From NCBI GenBank assembly GCA_963709075.1, contig CAVPUY010000016.1:1-64000 (forward strand): a stretch of DNA of 64,000 nt. The letters run 5' to 3'. This stretch comes from Palsa-506 sp963709075 (GTDB taxonomy: Bacteria; Actinomycetota; Actinomycetes; Streptosporangiales; Streptosporangiaceae). Below, piece by piece: positions 32,305 through 40,673 of this stretch. A program made the translations under genes and the position numbers. The notes beneath the pieces are model-generated. The model had not been told where the DNA came from, did not search any database, and saw nothing but the letters and a program-made list of their open reading frames with translations. Each line of letters begins with the position of its first letter. Position 1 is the first letter of the stretch.

Positions 32305-33421
32305 CTGCCCGTGGCCGGCACAGTCCCAGGCGCAGGTCCGTCCCCAGGCGCGGTCCCAGGCGCAGGTCCGTTCCCAGGCGCGGTCCCAGGCGCAGGTCCG
32401 TTCCCAGGCCCAGTCCGACGCGCAGGCCCGTCCCCGGGCCCCGGCTGAGTACCGGCAGCGCCGCCGATGCGGGCGCCGCCTCCGGCTCAGTTCCCGGGTC
32501 GGCCGGCCAGCCGGCCGTTGTGCGCACCGACCCGTTCTCGCGGACCAGCCGGGCAGGCAACCCGAGTTCGCTCAGCCAGTTGAGTGCGCCTTCGCCGCGG
32601 ACGATCGCCGCGGTACTCGCTATGTTCGCGTCGGCGCAGCTGCCGGCCGCGACACTGACCGTGCGCCAGCAGGAACGGGCAGGCTCGCCGGTCGCCGGGT
32701 CCACGATGTGATGCATCTGGCGCCCGTCTCGCGACCAGCTGCGCACCGTGGTGCTTGACGTGGCGAGTCCGCCTGAGCTGATCGCCACGGTCTGGCCGGG
32801 TGCATCCGGGCCGGCCGCGTGGTCGTCGGTGACCCGGATCTGCCAGCCGCCGTCCGGTGCCGGTCCGGCGACGGCTATGTCGCCGCCCAGGCTGACCAGG
32901 ACGCCGCAGCCGAGCCGACGGGCGATGGCATCGGCGCACCGGTCTGCCGCGCGGGCCTTGGCGGTGGCGCCGAGATCGAGTTGCGCCCCGCCGGTCAGCG
33001 TGGCCCGGGGCGGATCGCCGTCAAGCAGCACGTTGCGCCAGCCGGGCACGGGACTGCCCGGCTGGGCCGGCTGTCCGGCTTCACCGCCCTTGACCAGGGA
33101 GAAGTCACGGTCGTAGCCAAGCTCGGCTAGCGTCCGCCCGCAGGTCGGGTCGACGGCGCCATCGGTCAGCTCCGCGGCGCGCAGGGCCTCGCTCAGCAAC
33201 TCGGCGAAGAGATCGCTGACTCGGACCGTCGCTCCGGCCGCCGCGTTCAGCTTGGATAGCTCGGAATCGGCGCGGAACCTGCTGCAGGCCAGGTCGACGT
33301 CCGCAAGCTCCGCGTCCGTGATCCGGCGGGCCGCTGCGAGCGAGCCCGCGTCAGTGACCAGCAGCGTCGCAGTGGTGCCGAAGACGCTGAACGTTTCCCG
33401 TGCCGTCGTGGCCGTGGTCAT
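32301..33421 (-). CDS. ApbE-like FAD:protein FMN transferase (C-terminal frameshift)
   Basis: About 370 residues. It starts MTTATTARETFSVFGTTATL at ATG 33421 (ATGA overlap with the upstream small gene). ApbE motifs are present: DLACSRFRADSELSKLN, VDPTCGRTLAELGYD, LDLGATAKARAADRCA, VSLGGDIAVAG, and HHIVDPATGEPA with the Mg-binding Asp. ApbE proteins attach FMN to a Thr/Ser of extracytoplasmic redox proteins. After the conserved body the frame runs through a 30-bp tandem repeat without stopping. A one-base deletion there would restore an end PATGR-stop at 32301, overlapping the cytochrome ATG; I take this as the true end. No lipobox is visible, and export is uncertain. Confidence 0.82.
32323..32412 (-). 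repeat. 30-bp tandem repeat at ApbE C-terminus, three copies
   Basis: Three copies begin at 32323, 32353 and 32383; on the + strand the unit begins gtcccaggcgcaggtccgt. In the frame that ends at 32301 they encode GPAPGTAPGN-like repeats. The reading frame of ApbE is lost within or just before the array. Confidence 0.85.
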
Positions 33422-33678
33422 GAGGCGCCCGACGTCACCTGACCGGAGCCGGGAGCGGGTGCCGGGGGCTGCGCCGGGATCAGGATCGTGCCCTTGCCGT
33501 GCTGGATGGTCCCGTGGGCGCCGGTCGCGTGCTGGCTCGTTACTCCGTGGCCGAACGCGGCCGCGATCAGCGCGGAGCATACGACCCCCGCGGCGCCGGC
33601 CCGCCAGGTCAGCTTGGTGACTTTGCGCAGGCCATCATCGCGGGCGGCCTCCGCGGAGCCCACGCTGTCCCGCCGCAT
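33418..33678 (-). CDS. Small single-span membrane protein, first gene of redox operon
   Basis: 86 residues from ATG 33678, which has GGGAGG eight bases upstream; GTG 33699 lies before that site. A charged cytoplasmic N-terminus (1-30) is followed by one helix (WRAGAAGVVCSALIAAAFG). An exported tail of about 40 residues, rich in Gly, Pro and Ser, ends in QVTSGAS. The stop overlaps the ApbE start. In related operons this position holds an FMN-binding-domain protein flavinylated by ApbE. That domain is absent here, but the SGAS end recalls the S-G-A-T flavinylation motif. This link is speculative. Confidence 0.6.
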   Translation of the reverse strand: MRRDSVGSAEAARDDGLRKVTKLTWRAGAAGVVCSALIAAAFGHGVTSQHATGAHGTIQHGKGTILIPAQPPAPAPGSGQVTSGAS

Positions 33679-33920
33679 GATCCGATCCTCCCTGCTCACT
33701 GGCCAGCCACCCGGTCATGCCGGGCAATCCCGAGCATCCCGGCCATACCTTAGGAATCGTTGAATGCCCCGTTCGGGTTCACCGGCGGAGCCATCCCGCG
33801 TCCTCGTCAATGGCCAGCCCCTCCTTTGTACCTCGCTGCAGCGCGCCCGGCGACCGCGCGAGCGGTGCTTGGTCATGCCTCTTGCCCGCGCCAGTCGCCG
33901 GCCCACCGCGATCGCTGAAG

Positions 33921-33926
33921 TATCGT
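33921..33926 (+). promoter_or_regulatory. -10 element TATCGT for leaderless csoR
   Basis: TATCGT lies six bases before the csoR ATG, with no ribosome site. The 233-bp gap to the redox operon must hold the divergent promoter too; I see no clear CsoR-type operator there. Confidence 0.4.
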
Positions 33927-33932
33927 CACAGG

Positions 33933-34214
33933 ATGCGCGGTTATACCCAGGACAAGGACGCCTACCTGAAGCGCCTGCGCAGGGTCGAGGGGCAGGTACG
34001 CGGCCTGCAGCGGATGGTGGAGGAGGACGTCTACTGCATCGACGTGCTCACCCAGGTTTCCGCGGTGACCCGCGCCCTGCAGGCGGTGGCGCTCGGGCTA
34101 CTCGAAGATCACCTCGGTCACTGTGTCACCTCGGCCATCGAGGAAGGCGGCCCGGACGCTCAGGTCAAGGTGCATGAGGCCGCCGAGGCGATATCCCGCC
34201 TGGTCAGGTCATGA
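33933..34214 (+). CDS. csoR: CsoR/RcnR-family metal-sensing repressor
   Basis: 93 residues, all helical, typical for DUF156. The Cu(I)-binding triad of CsoR is complete: Cys35 in EDVYCIDVLTQ, His60 and Cys64 in LLEDHLGHCV. It should be a copper-responsive repressor, released from DNA on Cu(I) binding. Copper targets are not adjacent, although a PCu(A)C-like lipoprotein lies 5 kb away and the divergent redox operon could be a target. The 3' end overlaps the convergent ybjN-like gene by 11 bp. Confidence 0.9.
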   Translation: MRGYTQDKDAYLKRLRRVEGQVRGLQRMVEEDVYCIDVLTQVSAVTRALQAVALGLLEDHLGHCVTSAIEEGGPDAQVKVHEAAEAISRLVRS

Positions 34215-34728
34215 ATTCCGGTCCGGCCGATCCGGCGTCTGCCAGCCGCGCGAACGCGCGCAGGTTCGCCAGGCTCTCACCGCGCTTGACCCGCCACTCC
34301 CACTCCTTGCGGATGGCGGACGCGAAGCCGATCATCAGCGCCGCGTCGAAGTTCTCGTCCGAGTAGGTGAGCACGCAGCCGAGCAGCCGGTCTATTTCGG
34401 CCGGCGTGATGGCGTCAAGTGGCAGCCGCCCCACCAGGTAGACGTCACCCACCGGGTCAAGCGCGAAATGCACGCCGTACATGCGCCCGCTGCGTTCGAG
34501 CAGGAACCGGTAGAAGCGGGCGTGGCTCTCATCCGGCTGGCGGCAGAAGAAGGCCTCGACATGCAGGCTGTGCGCCCCGGCGATCAGCCAGGTCATCGTG
34601 GCGAGCTTGTGCTGGCCCTCCAGCCGGACCAGGTAGGCACCTGGCCTCGGCGCCTCGAACGAGACCCCGAGGCTGGCCAGGGCCAGCTCAATCGCGGCCG
34701 CCGGAGCAGGATCGTCCGCGCCGCTCAC
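34204..34728 (-). CDS. YbjN-domain protein
   Basis: 174 residues of a YbjN-type alpha/beta fold (HKLATMTWLIAGAHSLHVEA, then FFCRQPDESHARFYRFLLER). It starts at GTG 34728, overlapping the mshA stop (GTGA). The same pair mshA-ybjN, next to gpm and senX3/regX3, is conserved in actinobacteria (Rv0486-Rv0491 in M. tuberculosis). The function is unknown; a type III secretion chaperone-like fold is known for the family. Translational coupling with mshA suggests linked expression. Confidence 0.85.
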   Translation of the reverse strand: MSGADDPAPAAAIELALASLGVSFEAPRPGAYLVRLEGQHKLATMTWLIAGAHSLHVEAFFCRQPDESHARFYRFLLERSGRMYGVHFALDPVGDVYLVGRLPLDAITPAEIDRLLGCVLTYSDENFDAALMIGFASAIRKEWEWRVKRGESLANLRAFARLADAGSAGPEFMT

Positions 34729-35999
34729 GCGTCAACCGCAGCCGGCATCGCGCTCATGGCACCGGTATACACCTTCAGCAGCGCGTCCACGGTCGCGCCC
34801 CAGCCGAACCTGGAGGCGTGCTCGCGCGCGCCGGCCGACAGCCGCGCCAGCGTGGCCGGTTCGGTGACGAGTTCGCGGACCGCGCGCGCGTAGCTGGCCG
34901 GGTCGTGGCCGTCCACCAGGATGCCGGATACCCCGTCCCGCACCGCCGTGCGCAGGCCACCGACCGAGGCCGCCACGACCGGGGTCCCGCAGGCCTGCGC
35001 CTCGACCGCGACCAGCCCGAACGACTCGGAGTAGGACGGCACCATCACCACGGTGGCGGCCCGGTACCAGTCGGCGAGTTCATGCTGCGGGCACGGCGGC
35101 TCAAGCCGGACGACGCGGGATATCCCGAGGGTCGCCGACAGCTCGGTCAGCCGGTACGGGTCAGCGCGGCCAGTGCCGCTTGGCCCGCCGACGAACGCCA
35201 CGCAGAGGCGCCGGGCCAGGCCGGGATCGTCGCGGGTCAGCAGCGCCGCGGCGCGCAGCACCACGTCCGGCGCCTTGAGCGGCTGCACCCGGCCGGCGAA
35301 CATCAGCACGACAGCGTCGGCCGGCAGGCCGAGCCGCCGCCGCGCCTGGCGCCTGGATCCTGGCCGGAAGACGGACAGGTCAACGCCGGGGTTGACCGTC
35401 CTGACCCGTACCGGGTCGGCGTCGTAGAGCCTGATCAGCTCCCTGGCCTCCTCGTCGGTATTCGCGACCAGCCGGTCGGCCGTCGCGACGACCTCCGCCT
35501 CGCCCCGGATCCGCGCGTCCGGCTCGGCCGCGTCGCCCGCGGCAAGCGCCGCGTTCTTGACCCGCCCGAGTGTGTGCATGGACTGCACGAGCGGAACGCC
35601 CCAGCGCTCCTTGGCCACGGCGCCGACCTGCCCGGAGAGCCAGTAGTGGCCGTGCACGAGGTCGTACCTGCCGGGCGCGTACGCGGCCTCGGCGCGCAGC
35701 ACCTCGAAGGTGAAATGGCACAGCTGGCCGGGCAGGTCCGCCTTGTCCAGGTCCTCGAACGGCCCCGCGGTCAGGTGTTTCACCTGCACGCCGGGTGCTA
35801 GCTCGGCTACCGGCGGCACGTAGCGTGATACCGCGCGGGTGAAGATGTCCACCTCGACCCCGCGCTCGGCCAGCCGCTTGGCGACCTCGACCACGTAGAC
35901 GTTCAGGCCGCCTGCGTCACCCGTTCCCGGCTGCTCTAGCGGCGATGTATGGACGCTGATCGTCGCGATCCGCCGGGGAAAGCGTCGCGGCACGGGCAT
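34725..35999 (-). CDS. mshA: D-inositol-3-phosphate glycosyltransferase, mycothiol synthesis
   Basis: 424 residues, the usual MshA length. A GT-B fold of family GT4: N-terminal ISVHTSPLEQPGTGDAGGLN then VYVVEVAKRLAERG binds the inositol phosphate side. VHGHYWLSG and MHTLGRVKN are MshA-specific motifs. The C-terminal domain has FAGRVQPLKAPD and the nucleotide-sugar motif PSYSESFGLVAVEAQACGTP. It joins UDP-GlcNAc and inositol-3-phosphate, the first step of mycothiol synthesis. GGAGGT lies four bases before the ATG. It is divergent from gpmA with a 106-bp gap. Confidence 0.95.
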   Translation of the reverse strand: MPVPRRFPRRIATISVHTSPLEQPGTGDAGGLNVYVVEVAKRLAERGVEVDIFTRAVSRYVPPVAELAPGVQVKHLTAGPFEDLDKADLPGQLCHFTFEVLRAEAAYAPGRYDLVHGHYWLSGQVGAVAKERWGVPLVQSMHTLGRVKNAALAAGDAAEPDARIRGEAEVVATADRLVANTDEEARELIRLYDADPVRVRTVNPGVDLSVFRPGSRRQARRRLGLPADAVVLMFAGRVQPLKAPDVVLRAAALLTRDDPGLARRLCVAFVGGPSGTGRADPYRLTELSATLGISRVVRLEPPCPQHELADWYRAATVVMVPSYSESFGLVAVEAQACGTPVVAASVGGLRTAVRDGVSGILVDGHDPASYARAVRELVTEPATLARLSAGAREHASRFGWGATVDALLKVYTGAMSAMPAAVDA

Positions 36000-36092
36000 G
36001 CACCTCCGGTCTCAGCAACCCTGGGCGCTGCCGCCATGTTCCCGCGCCCCCCGCTTCCGAGTCTGCCGTCGGGCTGCTGGGCCGGCAACGGC

Positions 36093-36098
36093 TAGGCT
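36093..36098 (+). promoter_or_regulatory. -10 element TAGGCT for leaderless gpmA
   Basis: TAGGCT is seven bases upstream of the gpmA ATG and no ribosome site lies between them. Confidence 0.45.
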
Positions 36099-36105
36099 CT
36101 ACAGC

Positions 36106-36849
36106 ATGGGCACGCTGATATTGCTACGGCACGGCGAGAGCGCCTGGAACGCCGAGAACCTGTTCACCGGCTGGGTGGATATCGGGCTTTCTGACAAGGG
36201 CCTGGCCGAGGCGGCGACAGGGGGCAGGCTGCTGCGCGACGCTGGCCTGCAGCCGGACATCATGCACACGTCCGTCCTGGCGCGTGCTATCCAGACCGCC
36301 AACGTCGCGCTGGACGCGGCCGGCCTGTCCTGGCTGCCCGTCCGGCGCTCGTGGCGGCTGAACGAGCGGCACTATGGCGCCCTGCAGGGCAAGAACAAGG
36401 CGCAGACCCGCCAGCAGTACGGAGACGAGCAGTTCATGCTCTGGCGGCGGTCGTATGACGTGCCGCCGCCGCCGCTCACTGACGATGAGATGGTGCCCCA
36501 GCTCGCCGATCCCAGGTACGCCTTGCTGCCGGACGAGCTCAGCCCGCGCGCTGAGTGCCTCAAGGACGTCGTGCGCCGGATGCTGCCGTACTGGTACGAC
36601 GCGATAATCGGTGACCTGGCCGCGGGCCGCACGGTCCTGGTCGTGGCCCACGGCAACTCAATCCGCGCGCTGGTCAAGCACCTGGATGGCATCGCGGACG
36701 CGGACATCGCCGGGCTCAACATTCCTACCGGCATCCCGCTCGCCTACGAGCTCGACGCGGCATTCAGGCCCACCGAGCCGGGTGGCCGCTACCTTGACCC
36801 GGAGGCGGCGGCCGTCTCGGTAGCCGCAGTTGCCGGCCAGGGGAGATAA
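36106..36849 (+). CDS. gpmA: 2,3-bisphosphoglycerate-dependent phosphoglycerate mutase
   Basis: 247 residues. The phosphorylated His9 lies in LILLRHGESAWN, followed by FTGWVDIGLSDKG, RSWRLNERHYGALQGKNK with the active-site Glu, and VVAHGNSIRALVKHLDGI with the second His. This is the complete dPGM signature of glycolysis and gluconeogenesis (3-phosphoglycerate to 2-phosphoglycerate). The start ATG 36106 is chosen from the family N-terminus; the longer upstream frame is not conserved. The gpm-senX3-regX3 order is conserved in actinobacteria. Confidence 0.96.
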   Translation: MGTLILLRHGESAWNAENLFTGWVDIGLSDKGLAEAATGGRLLRDAGLQPDIMHTSVLARAIQTANVALDAAGLSWLPVRRSWRLNERHYGALQGKNKAQTRQQYGDEQFMLWRRSYDVPPPPLTDDEMVPQLADPRYALLPDELSPRAECLKDVVRRMLPYWYDAIIGDLAAGRTVLVVAHGNSIRALVKHLDGIADADIAGLNIPTGIPLAYELDAAFRPTEPGGRYLDPEAAAVSVAAVAGQGR

Positions 36850-37114
36850 CCGCGGCCGGGCGTCCCGGGCGGCGCCAGCCGGGTCATCGGCGGACAAGTC
36901 CGATATGGACCGCAGTTAGCCGGTATATGAATGTTTTCCGAATAACGGCACGTCACGGTCCCGGCTCAATGCGCCAGGGCAGGGCTGGCGCTTACCATCG
37001 AAGGGTGAAACAGGGGGTGTCCGCCAGCGCGCGCGCAAGCGCCGTCGTCGTCCGTGCCCACGGCGCCGCCGACAGGCTGACAACCATCGGCCTCCGCGTC
37101 AGGAGCGGCTGCGC

Positions 37115-38257
37115 ATGACTAGCCGGGCGGCATCAAAGGCCCAGGCCGGCAATGGCGAGCGCGCTCATCCGGCCAGGCTGCCAGCCGGCATCGCCTCGGT
37201 GCTATCCGTTCTGTCTTCTTCTGCGGTTGTCCTGGACAGCGAGGACCGCGTGCTGACCGCAAGCTCGGCGGCCCGCGACTTCGGCCTGGTCAAGGGTGAT
37301 CAGCTGGTCGTCGGGGATCTGCTCGCGCTGGCCCGCCAGGTGCGCAGGAAAGGCGAGATCCGCGAGGGCGAGATGGAGGTGTCGACCAGCCGGTTCAACG
37401 GGCGCACTACCAGCTTCGCCGTGCGGGTCGCGCCGCTCGGCGAGCGGGTCGGCGGCGGCGGCCTGGTGCTGCTGCTCGCCGAGGACCAGACCGAGAGCCG
37501 CCGGGTGGAGGAAGTCCGCCGGGACTTCGTGGCCAACACCAGCCATGAGCTCAAGACCCCGGTCGGCGCGCTCGCGCTGCTTGCCGAGACGGTGGAGGAT
37601 GCGGCCGACGACCCGGAGGCGGTGCGCCGCTTCGCCGGCCGGATGCGGCAGGAGGCATCCCGGCTCACCAACCTGGTGCAGGACCTGATCACGCTGTCCA
37701 GGATCCAGGCAGCTGAGCCGGTTCCCGATCCGATCGCTGTCAACCTCGATGTCGTCGTAGCCGAGGCGCTGGACCGCTGCCGGATGAAGGCCAGCGCCCG
37801 CGGCATCGAGCTCGCCGCCAGCGGCCCGCACGGCCTGTCGGTGCTCGGTGACGAGGACCTGCTCATCACCGCGCTCCGCAACCTGCTGGAGAACGCGGTC
37901 GCTTACAGCCCGGAGATGACCAGGGTGGTCGTCTCGACCCGCAGGCCGAGCGACGACTCGGTCGAGATCAGCGTCGCCGACCAGGGCATCGGCATCCCGG
38001 AGCGCGACCTCGAGCGGATCTTCGAGCGGTTCTACCGGGTCGACCCGGCCAGGTCCAGGGCTACCGGCGGGACCGGGCTGGGGCTGGCCATCGTCAAGCA
38101 CGTCATTGCCGCGCACGGCGGCAAGGTCACGGTCTGGAGCAAGGAAGGCGCCGGATCGACCTTTACCCTGCAGCTGCCGCTGCGCCCTGACGCCCCCGCC
38201 TTCATCGGGGGCCCGGTCCATGCCATCGCGCAATCTGCCAGGGAGGCAGTCTCGTGA
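37115..38257 (+). CDS. senX3: SenX3-like sensor histidine kinase without membrane helices
   Basis: 380 residues. A PAS-like domain (about 25-125, SSSAVVLDSEDRVLTASSAA) is followed by a dimerisation domain with His144 in FVANTSHELKTPVGAL. The ATPase domain has NLLENAVAYSP, DQGIGIPERDL, FERFYRVDPARSRATGGTGL and GLGLAIVKH. It is the phosphate-sensing kinase of the SenX3/RegX3 (PhoR/PhoP-like) system by sequence and by context between gpmA and regX3. SenX3 proteins normally begin with one or two membrane helices; none is visible here, and no helix is encoded in any frame just upstream. AGGAG precedes the ATG, which supports this start. The kinase may be cytosolic, or the helix lost. Confidence 0.88.
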   Translation: MTSRAASKAQAGNGERAHPARLPAGIASVLSVLSSSAVVLDSEDRVLTASSAARDFGLVKGDQLVVGDLLALARQVRRKGEIREGEMEVSTSRFNGRTTSFAVRVAPLGERVGGGGLVLLLAEDQTESRRVEEVRRDFVANTSHELKTPVGALALLAETVEDAADDPEAVRRFAGRMRQEASRLTNLVQDLITLSRIQAAEPVPDPIAVNLDVVVAEALDRCRMKASARGIELAASGPHGLSVLGDEDLLITALRNLLENAVAYSPEMTRVVVSTRRPSDDSVEISVADQGIGIPERDLERIFERFYRVDPARSRATGGTGLGLAIVKHVIAAHGGKVTVWSKEGAGSTFTLQLPLRPDAPAFIGGPVHAIAQSAREAVS

Positions 38258-38940
38258 CACGGGTGCTCGTGGTTGAGGACGAGGAATCGTTCAGCGACGC
38301 GCTTTCGTACATGCTGCGCAAAGAGGGCTTCGAGGTCGCGGTCTGCCCGACCGGTCCCGACGCGATCGAGACCTTCGACCGGACCGGCGCCGACCTCGTG
38401 CTGCTCGACCTGATGCTCCCCGGCCTGCCGGGCAGCGAGGTCTGCCGGACGCTGCGCGAGCGGTCGAACGTGCCAGTGATCATGCTGACCGCCAAGGACA
38501 GCGAGATCGACAAGGTGGTCGGGCTGGAGCTCGGCGCTGATGACTATGTCACGAAGCCGTTCTCGTCACGGGAGCTTGTCGCGCGGATGCGCGCGGTGCT
38601 CAGGCGGCGCGGCGAGTCCGACGAGCCGGTCACCTCGATCATGGAATCGGGTCCGGTGCGGATGGACGTCGAGCGGCACGTCGTGACGGTTCGCGGCCAG
38701 CAGGTGCAGCTGCCGCTCAAGGAGTTCGAGCTACTCGAGGTCCTGCTGCGCAATGCCGGGCGGGTGCTGACCCGGATGCAGCTGATCGACCGGGTCTGGG
38801 GCGCGGATTACGTCGGGGACACCAAGACGCTGGACGTGCACGTCAAGCGGCTCCGGGCGAAGGTGGAGGCTGATCCGGCCAGCCCGGGCCACATCGTGAC
38901 CGTCCGCGGGCTCGGGTACAAGTTCGAGCCGACCGGCTGA
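38254..38940 (+). CDS. regX3: OmpR-type response regulator RegX3
   Basis: 228 residues. The receiver domain has the acidic pair Glu8/Asp9, phospho-Asp52 in LVLLDLMLPG, Thr in VIMLTAKD and Lys in VTKPFSSREL. The C-terminal winged helix (about 135-225) has KEFELLEVLLRNAGRVLTRM and TLDVHVKRLRAKVE. GTG 38254 overlaps the kinase stop (GTGA). It is expected to activate phosphate-starvation genes; the DNA targets are not visible here. Confidence 0.93.
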   Translation: MTRVLVVEDEESFSDALSYMLRKEGFEVAVCPTGPDAIETFDRTGADLVLLDLMLPGLPGSEVCRTLRERSNVPVIMLTAKDSEIDKVVGLELGADDYVTKPFSSRELVARMRAVLRRRGESDEPVTSIMESGPVRMDVERHVVTVRGQQVQLPLKEFELLEVLLRNAGRVLTRMQLIDRVWGADYVGDTKTLDVHVKRLRAKVEADPASPGHIVTVRGLGYKFEPTG

Positions 38941-39057
38941 CGAGCGGCCGCCGCGCGGCACGCCAGTCCGCGGCCGCCCAGCATCAAGACGATGATTATT
39001 AACGGGAACTGCGGCGGTAACCGCCGTAACTCTGGCCGATGCAGCCCGGGACGGCCG

Positions 39058-39720
39058 TCAGGACGTACTGGGGCTCGGCGTAGCTGCCGGGGTCGGCGAC
39101 GGCGAGCCGCCGGGCTTGGCCTTCGACTTCCCGCCGTGCTTGTGCTTCCTGGCTGACGCAGTAGGCGTGGGCGTGGGTGTCGGGGCCGGCGAGAACGTCG
39201 AGAAGTATTGCGCCTGCGGCATCACCGGCACGCTCAGCGTGACAACACCCGCGTTCTGGAAGTTCATGATCACGCGAATGAAGCTGCCGCCAGGCAGGGA
39301 ACGCCTCAGGCCGGTCAGCAGGACCTTCGGCTCCGGGCCGGTCAGCAGGACAGCCTTGCTCTGCGCCAGCGGGACCGGCGCGCCGCCGGGCAGCTGCACT
39401 GACTTCGCCGTGCCGGGTGCCGAGATGCTCAGCAGCTGGTCGCGTGATCCGCCGTTGTACAGGGCAAGGAACAGGCCGGCCGACTTCCCGGCGGCCAGCG
39501 ACGTGTTCGGCGGCGCCCCGAGGACGAAGACGTTCCTGATGGAGATTCCGTGCTGTATCGCAGCCGCGCCGTCGGTCGGCTGATGCCATTGCTGCGTCGG
39601 CGCATTCGCGCCTGCCTCGCATCCCGCGAGCACGGGAATCAGCGCGGCCGCTGCCGCGATGCACAGCAGACGCGGCAACGCCGCGCGCTGGTGATCAGCT
39701 CGGTGGCTGCTCCGGATCAC
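39058..39720 (-). CDS. PCu(A)C/DUF461-like lipoprotein
   Basis: 220 residues. The signal peptide ends in a lipobox IPVLAGC (Cys about residue 34). The body (ISIRNVFVLGAPPNTSLAAG ... LLSISAPGTAKSVQLPGG ... RVIMNFQNAGVVTLSVPVMP) is the actinobacterial DUF461 group related to copper chaperone PCu(A)C. The His/Met copper residues of true PCu(A)C are not obvious. The C-terminal 40 residues are a Thr/Pro then Lys/Ser/Pro-rich tail. GTG 39720 has GGAGA eight bases upstream. It is a surface lipoprotein; the copper role is uncertain. Confidence 0.8.
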   Translation of the reverse strand: MIRSSHRADHQRAALPRLLCIAAAAALIPVLAGCEAGANAPTQQWHQPTDGAAAIQHGISIRNVFVLGAPPNTSLAAGKSAGLFLALYNGGSRDQLLSISAPGTAKSVQLPGGAPVPLAQSKAVLLTGPEPKVLLTGLRRSLPGGSFIRVIMNFQNAGVVTLSVPVMPQAQYFSTFSPAPTPTPTPTASARKHKHGGKSKAKPGGSPSPTPAATPSPSTS

Positions 39721-39893
39721 GACGTGCTCTCCTCGTCAGCGTGATGTGCGGCAATGCGACGTCGCAAAGCGTAGCGGCCGTTGTGAGCCTTACCACCGCC
39801 GGCCCGGCCAAGGTGGCGAATCGCGCGTTCGACGGCTAGCGCGCGGATGTCCCGGACAGCGAGTCCGGCCAGCCGGCGCAGTGCCCTCAGCTT

Positions 39894-40673
39894 TTATAAC
39901 GAACTGGCCGGGGCCAGTGCCCGGATTTGGCTGGCCAGCCGCGAGGCCGGTCCCACGTGCCGGAATACCCATCCGACGGAGCCATCGGCGTGCACAAGGA
40001 CCGCGGTCAGCCCGTGCGGGCGGTAGGCCGTGGCGAGCACGGCATCCGGGTCGTCCGCCACCTTGGCGGCCGGCCGCCGCCCGCTGCGCGCAAGCCGGCG
40101 AAGCCGCGGCAAGTCCCTGCCGGTGCCGACCAGGTACAGGCGAACGCCGCCTGCGGCGGCCGCCTGCCGGCGCAGCTGGCGCACCGTGGCGCCGCACTGG
40201 CAGCCTGCGGGTACCAGCGCGAGCACGGCCGAAGCCAGCGAATTCAGCGGCAGAGAGTTGCCGTCCACGATGACCGTCCCGGCGGGCAGACCGGCCGCAG
40301 TCGGCGCGGGCTTTTTCGGCGGCCGGGCGCCCGCAGGGCCGCTGCCGGTTCCTGGGACCGGGCTGATCGAGGGATTGGATGCCTGCGCCGACGGCAGCTG
40401 CCGCGGCGCGCCGCTTTGGCCGGCGGTGAATACGGTCAGCAGCACGCCGGAAATCAGTACCATCGCCAGGAATCCCGCAAGCAGCGGCAGTACCAGGCCA
40501 TCCCTGGTCAGTGGCCCGTGCAGCCGCCCGATCCGCAGCTGCCGCCGCTGCGCGCGCAGCTCACGGTGATATGCCTGCACGTCACGATCGAGCTCCCTGG
40601 CATCGTCAGGAATCTCGATGTCGACCGGGGGAAGGCCAGAGTCGTCCCGGTCCGGTTCACCGCCAGGGTTCAC
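39894..40673 (-). CDS. Single-span membrane protein with redoxin-like extracytoplasmic domain
   Basis: 259 residues from GTG 40673, with GGAGAGG just upstream. The cytoplasmic N-terminus (1-75) has VDIEIPDDARELDRDVQAYH. One helix (LVLPLLAGFLAMVLISGVLL) and a Pro/Ser-rich linker are followed by a domain (about 145-259) with VPAGCQCGATVRQLRRQA and later LYLVGTGRDLP and VLVHADGSVGWVFRHVG. This resembles a thioredoxin-fold domain with a Cys-x-Cys pair. It may be a redox sensor or reductase on the cell surface. A CxxC at the start of the longer upstream frame (CRHCG) is probably not translated. Confidence 0.7.
   Translation of the reverse strand: MNPGGEPDRDDSGLPPVDIEIPDDARELDRDVQAYHRELRAQRRQLRIGRLHGPLTRDGLVLPLLAGFLAMVLISGVLLTVFTAGQSGAPRQLPSAQASNPSISPVPGTGSGPAGARPPKKPAPTAAGLPAGTVIVDGNSLPLNSLASAVLALVPAGCQCGATVRQLRRQAAAAGGVRLYLVGTGRDLPRLRRLARSGRRPAAKVADDPDAVLATAYRPHGLTAVLVHADGSVGWVFRHVGPASRLASQIRALAPASSL

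Noticed and set aside
39808..39842. Third copy of the dispersed palindromic repeat
   Set aside because: ggtggcgaatcgcgcgttcg resembles it only partly; no arm of useful length matches.
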